A stretch of DNA of 5,648 nucleotides. It comes from JBBECF01 sp040881945. Lineage in GTDB: Bacteria > Pseudomonadota > Alphaproteobacteria > Dongiales > Dongiaceae. The DNA lies in assembly GCA_040881945.1 (NCBI GenBank), contig JBBECF010000072.1:1-5648 (forward strand). The letters run 5' to 3'. Below the pieces are notes generated by a model. That model searched no databases. It worked only from the letters and a program-made list of their open reading frames with translations, and was not told the DNA's origin. Made by a program: the position numbers and the translations under genes. Position 1 is the stretch's first letter. Every line of letters begins with the position of its first letter. Below are positions 1-5,639 of this stretch, one piece after another.

Positions 1-870
1 ATCGCGCTGCTGGAGAACCTGCGCTTCCACGCCGGCGAGGAACGCAACGATCCCGACTTCGCCCGGCGCCTGGCCGAGCTCGGCGACCTCTACGTCAACG
101 ACGCCTTCTCCGCGGCGCATCGCGCCCACGCTTCGACCGAGGCGCTCGCGCGCCTGCTGCCGGCGGCGGCCGGCCGGATGATGCAGGCCGAGCTCGAGCA
201 TCTGGAGAACGTCCTGCAGACGCCGGCGCGGCCGCTCGCGGCGCTGATCGGCGGGGCCAAGATCTCGACCAAGCTGGACCTGCTCGGCAATCTGGTCGGA
301 CGCACCGACCTTCTGGTGGTCGGCGGCGCCATGGCCAACACGTTCCTCGCCGCGCGCGGGATGGAGATCGGCCGTTCGCTCTCGGAAGCCGATCTGGTCG
401 GCACCGCCCGCGCCATCCTGGAGCGGGCCGGGCGCGAGGGCTGCGACGTCGTGCTGCCGACCGACGCCGTGGTGGCGGCGAAGCTGGCGGCCGGCGTCGA
501 CACAAGCGTGGTCGCCATCGACGCGGTGCCGCCGAACCGTATGATCCTCGACATCGGGCCGGCGACCGTGGCGGACGTGATCGGGCGGCTCGCGGGCTGC
601 CGCACCCTGGTGTGGAACGGGCCGCTCGGGGCCTTCGAGGTGCCGCCGTTCGATGCCGGCACCACCGCGGTCGCCATGGCCGTGGCGCGGCTCACCCGGG
701 CCGGGCGCCTGACCAGTGTCGCCGGCGGCGGCGACACCCTGGCGGCGCTCGCCCAGGCCGGCGTGGTTGGCGCCCTGACCTATGTCTCCGCCGCTGGGGG
801 CGCCTTCCTCGAATGGCTCGAAGGCAAGGAGCTGCCGGGCGTCGCGGCGCTTGCCGCGGCGGCGAGCTAG
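1..870 (+). CDS. pgk: Phosphoglycerate kinase, C-terminal 289 residues (5' end outside window)
   Basis: This enzyme transfers phosphate reversibly between 1,3-bisphosphoglycerate and ADP to give 3-phosphoglycerate and ATP, in the cytoplasm, in glycolysis, gluconeogenesis and the Calvin cycle. The reading frame is open from base 1. The first codons give the family motif LLENLRFH, and DAFSAAHRAHAST follows (partial residues about 35-47), which contains part of the 3-phosphoglycerate site. The nucleotide-binding domain shows GGAKISTK (84-91), GGAMANTFL, DIGPATV, WNGPLGAFE (205-213), GGGDT (242-246) and AAGGAFLEWLEG near the end. The family is usually about 390-400 residues, so roughly 105 N-terminal residues are missing because of the window edge; no break is visible. 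The ATG codons at 178 and 181 are internal and are not starts. The stop TAG (868-870) overlaps the stop of the convergent FecR-domain gene. The next gene downstream is not a glycolytic one. The identification is near certain. Confidence 0.98.
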   Translation: MALLENLRFHAGEERNDPDFARRLAELGDLYVNDAFSAAHRAHASTEALARLLPAAAGRMMQAELEHLENVLQTPARPLAALIGGAKISTKLDLLGNLVGRTDLLVVGGAMANTFLAARGMEIGRSLSEADLVGTARAILERAGREGCDVVLPTDAVVAAKLAAGVDTSVVAIDAVPPNRMILDIGPATVADVIGRLAGCRTLVWNGPLGAFEVPPFDAGTTAVAMAVARLTRAGRLTSVAGGGDTLAALAQAGVVGALTYVSAAGGAFLEWLEGKELPGVAALAAAAS

Positions 871-1622
871 TTGGCGCCGGGCTTCACGCCGTTCTTGTCT
901 CGCTTCGGGTCCACGGAGTCGCGCTGTCCGGGGTCGTTGGCGTCGCGCAGCGGTTTGCCCGGCGCCTCGCCGGCGGCGGCCGCGATCAGCTCGTCCATGC
1001 GGCCGATCTCGGGGGCCGCCGCGCCGTCCAGGGGCGCGGGCGGGCCGGGCGGCGGCGGCATCCCGCCGGCGGCGCCGGCGATCACGGTGGAGAATCCCGC
1101 TTCGACCTCGACCGCGACGCCCGCCAGATTGGCCGCCTCGACGCCGCCGTCCTCGACCCTGACCCGGGTGGTGCCGTCCTCGTCGACCGACACGGTAAAG
1201 ACCGTGCCGCGCACGCCGATCACCGCCGTCGGCGTGCGGATCTCGTAGGCGGACTTCGCCAGCGTCCCGGTGACGAAGCGCAGCACGCCACGGCCCAGGG
1301 CGATGACCAGCCGCTGTCGCGAGGCGTCGGCGTCGAGCACGAAGTCGTCGAGCACGACCCGCGACGACGGCCCGATGGTCAGTTGCGTGTCGTCGCGCAG
1401 CCGGATCTCGGATGCGCTCGTCGTCCCGGTCTCGATCTCCTCGTCGCGAAACACCGGGTCGCGCGCGTCCAAACGCCGCTCGCGGCCGTCGAGCGTGCCG
1501 CGCACGCTTTCGATGACGATCTCCGCGCGGCCGATGTCTTCGACCGCCGCCGCGCCGCGGACCAGCGTGCAAAGGCCGATGGCGGCCAGCACGAGGCGTA
1601 TTCCCCAAGGGCCGTCGAGCAT
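867..1622 (-). CDS. Exported FecR-domain protein (251 aa)
   Basis: The first 26 residues look like a Sec signal peptide: hydrophobic stretch LVLAAIGLCTLV, then GAAA just before V27, with no lipobox. The mature protein should be periplasmic. Residues about 55-165 match a FecR domain (PF04773 type): a run of beta-strand-like segments containing SEIRLRDDTQLTIGPSS (71-87) and the hallmark TPTAVIGVRGTVF (130-142), then a repeat-like acidic segment. The C-terminus is low complexity, with MPPPPGPP (188-195) and a charged Lys/Arg/Asp tail. Classical FecR is an inner-membrane anti-sigma regulator with a cytoplasmic N-terminal part, a sigma factor beside it and a TonB receptor. None of these is present, so this is probably one of the stand-alone secreted FecR-domain proteins of unknown role. 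The ATG is supported by GGGAGA at 1628-1633, and in-frame homology-like sequence begins right after the signal peptide. It runs convergent to pgk, and the two stops share CTAG. Confidence 0.9.
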   Translation of the reverse strand: MLDGPWGIRLVLAAIGLCTLVRGAAAVEDIGRAEIVIESVRGTLDGRERRLDARDPVFRDEEIETGTTSASEIRLRDDTQLTIGPSSRVVLDDFVLDADASRQRLVIALGRGVLRFVTGTLAKSAYEIRTPTAVIGVRGTVFTVSVDEDGTTRVRVEDGGVEAANLAGVAVEVEAGFSTVIAGAAGGMPPPPGPPAPLDGAAAPEIGRMDELIAAAAGEAPGKPLRDANDPGQRDSVDPKRDKNGVKPGAN

Positions 1623-1627
1623 GATCG

Positions 1628-1633
1628 TCTCCC
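1628..1633 (-). promoter_or_regulatory. Ribosome binding site of the FecR-domain gene
   Basis: On the minus strand, GGGAGA lies 5 nt before the ATG at 1622-1620 and supports that start. Its GGG is also the right arm of a small hairpin (1631-1642) that could hide it. Confidence 0.7.
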
Positions 1634-1638
1634 GGTTT

Positions 1639-1669
1639 CGGGCTGCGCAGGAGCGGAACCTGCAGCCCG
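1639..1669 (-). promoter_or_regulatory. Hairpin in the leader of the FecR-domain gene
   Basis: In minus-strand RNA, CGGGCT plus GCAGG (1669-1659) pairs with CCTGC plus AGCCCG (1651-1647 and 1644-1639). The stem has 11 bp, a 2-nt bulge (1646-1645) and a 7-nt loop (1658-1652). It ends 5 nt upstream of the ribosome binding site. There is no T-run after it on either strand, so it does not look like an ordinary intrinsic terminator. A second hairpin, CCCG-AAAC-CGGG (1642-1631), uses the same CCCG and would cover the ribosome binding site, so the two cannot form together. The pairing is seen in the sequence; a regulatory role is inferred. Confidence 0.45.
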
Positions 1670-1721
1670 TGGCCGAGTGTCGCGCGGCGCCGCTTAACGA
1701 TGTGCTAATCGGGGGCCGGCG

Positions 1722-2060
1722 TCACCACCCGTGCATGCGCCCGAGCGTGAGCAGCACCAGCACGCCCGCGCCGGCGCCGACGGCCAGCAGCACGTTGTGC
1801 CGCGTTACGAAGAACATCGCCAGTGCGGTGGCGGCCGCGGCGACGCGGTCGGTCAGCGCCGTTGCCTGCAGCGCGCCCAGCGGCAGCACGATCATGCGGG
1901 CGATCAGCCCGGCGAGCAGCGCATAGGCGACCGCGCCGACCCAGCGCACGACCGGGCTTTCGGGGTCGATGCGCCCGGAGAGCGCGACGCCCAGGCCGCG
2001 CCAGGCATAGGTGACGGCCGCGCCGGCCGCCAGCACGATCCAGGGCCAGATATCGCTCAT
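1722..2060 (-). CDS. azlD: AzlD-type small subunit of branched-chain amino-acid exporter (112 aa)
   Basis: This is the small membrane partner of AzlC. In characterised pairs (AzlCD, YgaZH/BrnFE) the two proteins together export branched-chain amino acids across the inner membrane. The 112-residue length is typical. There are about four hydrophobic segments: roughly residues 5-26, 38-60, 72-86 and 88-106. Family-like motifs are TYAWRGLGVALSGR (17-30), a polar turn IDPESP, VAYALLAGLIARMIVLP (44-60) and FFVTRHNVLLAV (83-94). The frame could be extended upstream to 2159, but that part would be arginine- and proline-rich and overlap azlC. The ATG at 2060-2058 is chosen because it forms an ATGA overlap with the azlC stop and has GGAGG (2072-2068) 7 nt before it. 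The overlap implies translational coupling. The exported substrate is inferred from the family and is not visible here. Confidence 0.93.
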   Translation of the reverse strand: MSDIWPWIVLAAGAAVTYAWRGLGVALSGRIDPESPVVRWVGAVAYALLAGLIARMIVLPLGALQATALTDRVAAAATALAMFFVTRHNVLLAVGAGAGVLVLLTLGRMHGW

Positions 2061-2800
2061 GCCCCGCCCTCCCGGCGGCGGCGGCGAAGGCGCGCCCACA
2101 GGCGGTCGGCGAGGAACGCGACGCTCCCGGCCAGGAGCCCGGTGAGCAGCAGGCCCCAATCGGGGCTGGCGAGATAGAGGAGCGGCCCGCTAACCGCGCC
2201 GAGGCCGAGCGCCAGCCCGCGTTCGCGGTGACGCGCGTCGGCCGCGAACACCAGCATGAAATAGATCGGATTGAGGAATACGAGGCCGAGCGTGACGGTA
2301 TCGGGCACGCGGTCGGCGAGGAAGAAACCGATTCCCGTGCACAGGATGGTCGCCACCCACAGCATCCCGGCGAAGCCGGCGAAGTAGGGCAGGCGCTGTT
2401 CCCTCGGCAGCTCCGGGCAACGCTGCATGGCCACGGCCCAGCCGGTGACGGCGACGAAATGCGCGACCAGGTAATAGCGCCAGCGCGGCGTGCCGGGATG
2501 GCGCAGCAGCGGCATCAGGACCATGGTCATCGGCAGCAGCCGGGCATTGGTCAGCGCCACCGCCAGCGCGATGACGAACAGCGAGGCGCCGACCGCATAG
2601 AGCTCGACCAGGGCGATCTGGCCGGGCAGCGCCCAGCCGGTGGCGGTCGAAGCGAGGCCGAGCGCCAGCGTCAGCCCGCTCTCCCGGCACAGCGACCCGA
2701 AACCGACATAGCTGGCGCCGAGCACGACCATCGGCACGCCGAACGCGGCGCGCATGCCGGCGCCGGCGGCGCCTCGGGGGGATGCATGGGCTGCGGTCAT
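2057..2800 (-). CDS. azlC: AzlC-type permease of branched-chain amino-acid exporter (about 247 aa)
   Basis: This is the large subunit of an AzlC/AzlD inner-membrane exporter. Visible family features, numbered from the ATG at 2800, are an entry segment FGVPMVVLGASYVGFGSL (20-37), then GQIALVELYAVGASLFVIALAVALTNARLLPM (60-91), which is the recognisable core with a G-Q, Y-A-G-A-S and N-A-R-L-L-P pattern. Several further membrane segments follow: about 111-125, 143-161, 168-186, 197-211 and 216-231. It ends in an arginine-rich tail (RLRRRRRE). The length is normal for the family. The start is uncertain. The ATG at 2800-2798 has only a weak ribosome binding site. A TTG at 2848 is possible, and the ATG at 2755-2753 lies just before the first membrane segment. 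The stop overlaps azlD by 4 bp. Azl pairs often sit beside an Lrp-type regulator, but none is here; a histidine kinase gene lies upstream instead. Confidence 0.9.
   Translation of the reverse strand: MTAAHASPRGAAGAGMRAAFGVPMVVLGASYVGFGSLCRESGLTLALGLASTATGWALPGQIALVELYAVGASLFVIALAVALTNARLLPMTMVLMPLLRHPGTPRWRYYLVAHFVAVTGWAVAMQRCPELPREQRLPYFAGFAGMLWVATILCTGIGFFLADRVPDTVTLGLVFLNPIYFMLVFAADARHRERGLALGLGAVSGPLLYLASPDWGLLLTGLLAGSVAFLADRLWARLRRRRREGGA
2068..2072 (-). promoter_or_regulatory. Ribosome binding site of azlD
   Basis: GGAGG on the minus strand lies inside the last codons of azlC, 7 nt before the azlD ATG. It decides the short 112-residue start over the longer open frame. Confidence 0.75.
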
Positions 2801-2842
2801 GGGCGGCTGGCGCCGGTGGGTCTTACCGCCGCCGGCCGGGCG

Positions 2843-2859
2843 CGGCAAGCGATTTGCCG
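2843..2859 (-). repeat. Short intercistronic inverted repeat after the kinase gene
   Basis: CGGCAA (2843-2848) and TTGCCG (2854-2859) form a perfect 6-bp stem with a 5-nt loop, starting 4 nt after the kinase stop codon. No T-run follows on the minus strand, so it is at best a weak terminator or an RNA-processing or stability element. It also covers the TTG codon at 2848. Confidence 0.35.
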
Positions 2860-2863
2860 GCGA

Positions 2864-4405
2864 TCAGCTTCGCCGCAGGCGCTCGGCGGGCAGGCGCACG
2901 GTCACGGTGGTGCCGCGGTCGAGCTCGCTCTCGAGCGTCAGCGTGCCGCCGTGCAGCTCGACCAGGCCGCGGGTCAGCGGCAGGCCGAGCCCGGTGCCTT
3001 CGTACCTGCGGTTGAGACGGCTGTCGACCTGGGCGAACGGGTGCATGACGCGCTCCAGGTCGCCCGGCGCGATGCCGATGCCGGTGTCGGCGACGGCCAA
3101 CAACAGATCGCCCGTCTCGTCGATGCGCGCGGACAACTCCACGCGGCCCCCGCCAGGGGTGAACTTGACCGCGTTCGACAGCAGGTTGAGGAGGATCTGC
3201 TTCAGCTTGCGGTCGTCGCCGTAGAACGGCGGAATCTTGCCGTCGATCCGGCTGCTCAGCGCCACCTCGGCGCGCTGCGCGCGCTCGCCGATCAGCCGGA
3301 TGGCGGAATCGATCAGCCGGACCACGTCGACGTCCTGCTCGTTGAGGTCGGCCTTGCCGGCCTCGATCTTGGAGACGTCGAGGATGTCGTTGATGAGGCC
3401 GAGCAGGTGCCGTGCGCTGTCGTGGATGTCGGCGGCGTAGCCCCGGTACTGCTCGCTCCCCATCGGGCCGAGCAGCTCCATCTGCATGATCTCGGCGAAT
3501 CCGATGATCGCGTTCAAGGGCGTGCGCAGCTCGTGGCTCATGTTGGCGAGGAACTCGGTCTTGGCGCGGCTCGCCGTCTCCGCCACTTCCTTGGCCTCGC
3601 GCAGGCCCAGTTCGCGTCGCCGCAACTCGGTCACGTCCGAGGCGGTCCCGCGAAAGCCGACGAGCCCGCCCGTGGCGTCGCTGAACACCGGCACGGCGCT
3701 GAGCAGGAACAGCTTCGGCGCGCCGTTCTTGCCGATCGCCTCGAACGACAGGTCGCGGAACGGCGATTTCTGCGCGAAGCGTGCGTCGAGGGTCGGGCGA
3801 TTGGTCTCGCTCGCGACCAGCGACAACAGGTTGCGCCCGATCAGTTCGCGCGGGTGATAGCCGAGCACCGCCGTGACGCGGTGCGAGACGCTCGTGATGA
3901 CAAGGTCCGCGTCGGTCTCCCAGATCCAATCCGAGGCGAGGCGCGCGATGTCATCGAGGCGTTCGCGCAGCAGCGCGATCATCTCTTGTTGCTGCGCCTC
4001 GTCGTTGACGCCCTGGATGATTCCGGCAATTCCGGCGACCCCGCCGGCCTCGTCGTGCAAGGCGACGTGCCGCGATCGCAGGCGCTGGGTCTTATTGCCG
4101 AAACGCACGGCGTCCTCGCGGAACACCGTACTGTCGAGATCGGCGACCTCGGCGGCGATCTCGGCGATCGGTAGGAAACCGGCGGCGCCGGCTCCGGCCA
4201 CCGGCGCGGCCGCCGCCGCCAGGCGGTGGAACCCGGCGTTGGCCCAGACGATGCGGCCGTCGAGGTCGGCGATGTACAGCGGCGGCCCCTGGTCCAGCAG
4301 CTCGCGCTTGAAGACCTCGCGCAACAAGTCGGGGCTCGGCGTCGGTCCACCCGTCGAAAGCACGGGCGTCGCCGCGTCGCCGGCCTCAGACCGACGGCGC
4401 GCCAT
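2864..4405 (-). CDS. Soluble PAS-PAS sensor histidine kinase (513 aa)
   Basis: This is a two-component sensor kinase that autophosphorylates on histidine and passes the phosphate to a response regulator. No membrane segment or signal peptide is seen, so it should act in the cytoplasm. Domains in order: a divergent PAS-like domain (about 27-135, with YIADLDGRIVWANAGF and an alanine-rich stretch at 63-76); a PAS/PAC domain (about 148-262, with WIWETDADLVITSVS, LGYHPRELIGRNL and FRGTASDVTELRRRE); the dimerisation/phosphoacceptor domain (about 280-348) with H-box SHELRTPLNAIIGFAEI and the probable phosphorylated histidine H291; and the ATPase domain (about 395-508) with N-box NLLSNAVKF (N411), G1 box DTGIGI (440-445), F-box HPFAQVDS and G2 box GTGLGL (470-475). 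All catalytic motifs look intact. The H-box surroundings resemble alphaproteobacterial DivJ/PleC-like kinases, but orthology is not claimed. No receiver domain or response regulator is in view. The ATG lies within the end of the DUF2336 gene and has a strong ribosome binding site. The signal is unknown. Confidence 0.95.
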   Translation of the reverse strand: MARRRSEAGDAATPVLSTGGPTPSPDLLREVFKRELLDQGPPLYIADLDGRIVWANAGFHRLAAAAAPVAGAGAAGFLPIAEIAAEVADLDSTVFREDAVRFGNKTQRLRSRHVALHDEAGGVAGIAGIIQGVNDEAQQQEMIALLRERLDDIARLASDWIWETDADLVITSVSHRVTAVLGYHPRELIGRNLLSLVASETNRPTLDARFAQKSPFRDLSFEAIGKNGAPKLFLLSAVPVFSDATGGLVGFRGTASDVTELRRRELGLREAKEVAETASRAKTEFLANMSHELRTPLNAIIGFAEIMQMELLGPMGSEQYRGYAADIHDSARHLLGLINDILDVSKIEAGKADLNEQDVDVVRLIDSAIRLIGERAQRAEVALSSRIDGKIPPFYGDDRKLKQILLNLLSNAVKFTPGGGRVELSARIDETGDLLLAVADTGIGIAPGDLERVMHPFAQVDSRLNRRYEGTGLGLPLTRGLVELHGGTLTLESELDRGTTVTVRLPAERLRRS

Positions 4406-5540
4406 GCTGGCCCTCCTCGACGCTCTTCAGGGCATAAAGGAAATCGGGATCGCGGCGCCAGCGCGCGAGGACCGCTTTCGCGGCCGCCGGGTTGAGACGG
4501 TCGAACAATGACAGCACGCGCGACAGCTCGCGCGGGTCGGTCACCCGTTCGGTCGAGCGCGCCTTGCGGGTGAGCAGGAAGATCGACGCGAAGGCCGATT
4601 TCTCCAGGTCGATGGCGCGGGCGACGATGGCCAGGCCCTCGCCGCCCGGTTCGAACATAAGCCGGCGCACCAAAGTCGGTCGCAGGCCGCTCATTTCCCC
4701 CAGCAATGCCTCGAACAGCGGGATCTCCCCCTGCCGCAGCGACTGGATCACGAGTTGCGAGGTGATCTGATTGGCTTCGGCCAGGCGCCGGGCCAATTCC
4801 CTCGGCTTGTCGTGACCGCGCTGTTTGGCGTTGGCATCGGCCTTGGCTGCATGCGCGCGCGAGATCGCCTCGATTGTATCATCCAGCGCCGTCACGTCGA
4901 CCGCGAATTGTTCGACGATATGGTGGCGCAGGGCCGCCGATACCCAGACGTACATCTTCTTGGCCAGTGCCGGGCTCAGATCGTGTCGGCGCAGGATCGG
5001 TTCCTGGAAGCTGTCGATCGTCTTCGACTGGTCGACGAGATAGGCCATCGTCGCCTCGGAGATGCGCCCGTCGGGGTTCTCCAGCAGCGTCTTGATGACG
5101 TCCGAGTTGCCGGTCTCGACCAGGGCGTCGGACACCGTCTCGCTCAGCGACCGGCGCATGGCAATGGTGAGTTGGTGCTGGAGAGACCGATGTCGGACGA
5201 TCTCGATCAGCTCGATATCGAGCAGCGCCTCGCTCTTCAGCAGGATGGGCGCCGCCACCTCGATCTCGTCCGAGGCCAGTGCGACGATAACGTCGTGCGG
5301 GGCCGTGGACTCGGCGGCCAGCCGCTCGGCCAGCGCCCGACGGACGGGCACCGCCACGTCGTGAATCAGCTTCTTCAGGATGTCCGTCATCAGGGCGCGC
5401 TCGCGCTCCATGAGGACGGTGTTCTTGCCGAAGAACAGGTCGCTGACCACGGCGACGAGCTGCTTGCGCCCCTCGATCGACTTGTCGCGGGCTAGGCGCA
5501 GCAGGGCTTCGACATCGACGTCGTCGCTGGAGGCGGTCAT
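4386..5540 (-). CDS. DUF2336 family helical-repeat protein (384 aa)
   Basis: I recognise this as a DUF2336-type protein, a family largely restricted to Alphaproteobacteria whose function is not established to my knowledge. It has no signal peptide or membrane segment, so it is probably cytoplasmic. The sequence is almost entirely helical, with HEAT-like repeated units. These include VPVRRALAERLA (64-75), a unit with DEIEVAAPILLKSEALLD (91-108), HQLTIAMRRSLSETVSDALVETG (122-144), VIKTLLENPDGRISEATMAYLV (148-169) and RRHDLSPALAKKMYVWVSAALRHHI (184-208). A lysine-rich linker (about 229-250) separates these from a second helical region (about 251-372). Such folds usually bind other proteins. The start at 5540 is chosen because AGGAG lies 9 nt upstream. 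A GTG at 5558 is also in frame, but it overlaps that ribosome binding site. The gene overlaps the following histidine kinase gene by 20 bp, which suggests a shared pathway. This link is inferred from position only. Confidence 0.88.
   Translation of the reverse strand: MTASSDDVDVEALLRLARDKSIEGRKQLVAVVSDLFFGKNTVLMERERALMTDILKKLIHDVAVPVRRALAERLAAESTAPHDVIVALASDEIEVAAPILLKSEALLDIELIEIVRHRSLQHQLTIAMRRSLSETVSDALVETGNSDVIKTLLENPDGRISEATMAYLVDQSKTIDSFQEPILRRHDLSPALAKKMYVWVSAALRHHIVEQFAVDVTALDDTIEAISRAHAAKADANAKQRGHDKPRELARRLAEANQITSQLVIQSLRQGEIPLFEALLGEMSGLRPTLVRRLMFEPGGEGLAIVARAIDLEKSAFASIFLLTRKARSTERVTDPRELSRVLSLFDRLNPAAAKAVLARWRRDPDFLYALKSVEEGQHGAPSV
4411..4418 (-). promoter_or_regulatory. Strong ribosome binding site of the histidine kinase gene
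   Basis: GAGGAGGG on the minus strand, inside the 3' end of the DUF2336 coding region, lies 5 nt before the kinase ATG. It fixes the kinase start and shows that the kinase has its own translation signal in addition to any coupling. Confidence 0.8.
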
Positions 5541-5549
5541 CGGGCCGGT

Positions 5550-5554
5550 CTCCT
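5550..5554 (-). promoter_or_regulatory. Ribosome binding site of the DUF2336 gene
   Basis: AGGAG on the minus strand lies 9 nt before the ATG at 5540-5538. It favours this start over the in-frame GTG at 5558-5556, which lies just upstream of and against this site. Confidence 0.65.
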
Positions 5555-5614
5555 GCACCGCTGTTCCGTGGGGCTCATGCGACGATCCGCCCGTCTGCCG
5601 ATTGCGGTCGCCGC

Positions 5615-5639
5615 GGGGCCGACCGGACGGGTCGGCCCC
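5615..5639. repeat. Perfect 10-bp GC-rich inverted repeat upstream of the DUF2336 gene
   Basis: GGGGCCGACC (5615-5624) and GGTCGGCCCC (5630-5639) form a perfect 10-bp stem with a 5-nt loop GGACG. An outer GC/GC pair could add to it across a two-C bulge. It lies about 75-100 nt upstream of the DUF2336 start codon. No T-run follows on either strand. It could be a terminator-like element of a gene beyond the window, a leader hairpin, or an operator. The rest of 5541-5648 shows no coding frame and no promoter that I can support. Confidence 0.55.

Noticed and set aside
90..737. Minus-strand open frame opposite pgk
   Set aside because: It is a Ser/Arg/Ala-rich antisense shadow of a certain enzyme gene.
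1684..1693. 10-bp palindrome GCGGCGCCGC in the gap between azlD and the FecR-domain gene
   Set aside because: It has no loop or flanking T-run, and such G/C palindromes are frequent by chance in this base composition.
612..1697. Plus-strand open frame of 361 codons across the pgk end and opposite the FecR-domain gene
   Set aside because: It is a shadow frame: arginine-rich, no domain, no plausible start signal, and both underlying genes are well supported.
2058..2159. Extended N-terminus for azlD
   Set aside because: The extra residues are Arg/Pro-rich and unlike the family, while the shorter start has a ribosome binding site and an ATGA overlap with azlC.
2228..4174. Very long open frame on the plus strand (648 codons) opposite the kinase and azlC genes
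   Set aside because: It is antisense to two genes with clear family motifs, its protein is full of His/Arg/Gln/Asp without any recognisable domain, and long antisense frames are expected in DNA this GC-rich.
4755..5495. Plus-strand open frame of 246 codons opposite the DUF2336 gene
   Set aside because: No recognisable domain; the minus-strand frame shows helical repeats and good start signals, so this is a shadow.
5541..5558. GTG start six codons earlier for the DUF2336 gene
   Set aside because: The GTG abuts the ribosome binding site that serves the ATG at 5540, and no good site lies upstream of it.
5565..5576. GGAAC-like motif resembling the -35 of an alphaproteobacterial stress (EcfG-type) promoter upstream of the DUF2336 gene
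   Set aside because: No matching CGTT-like -10 lies at 16-17 nt, and the motif sits too close to the start codon.
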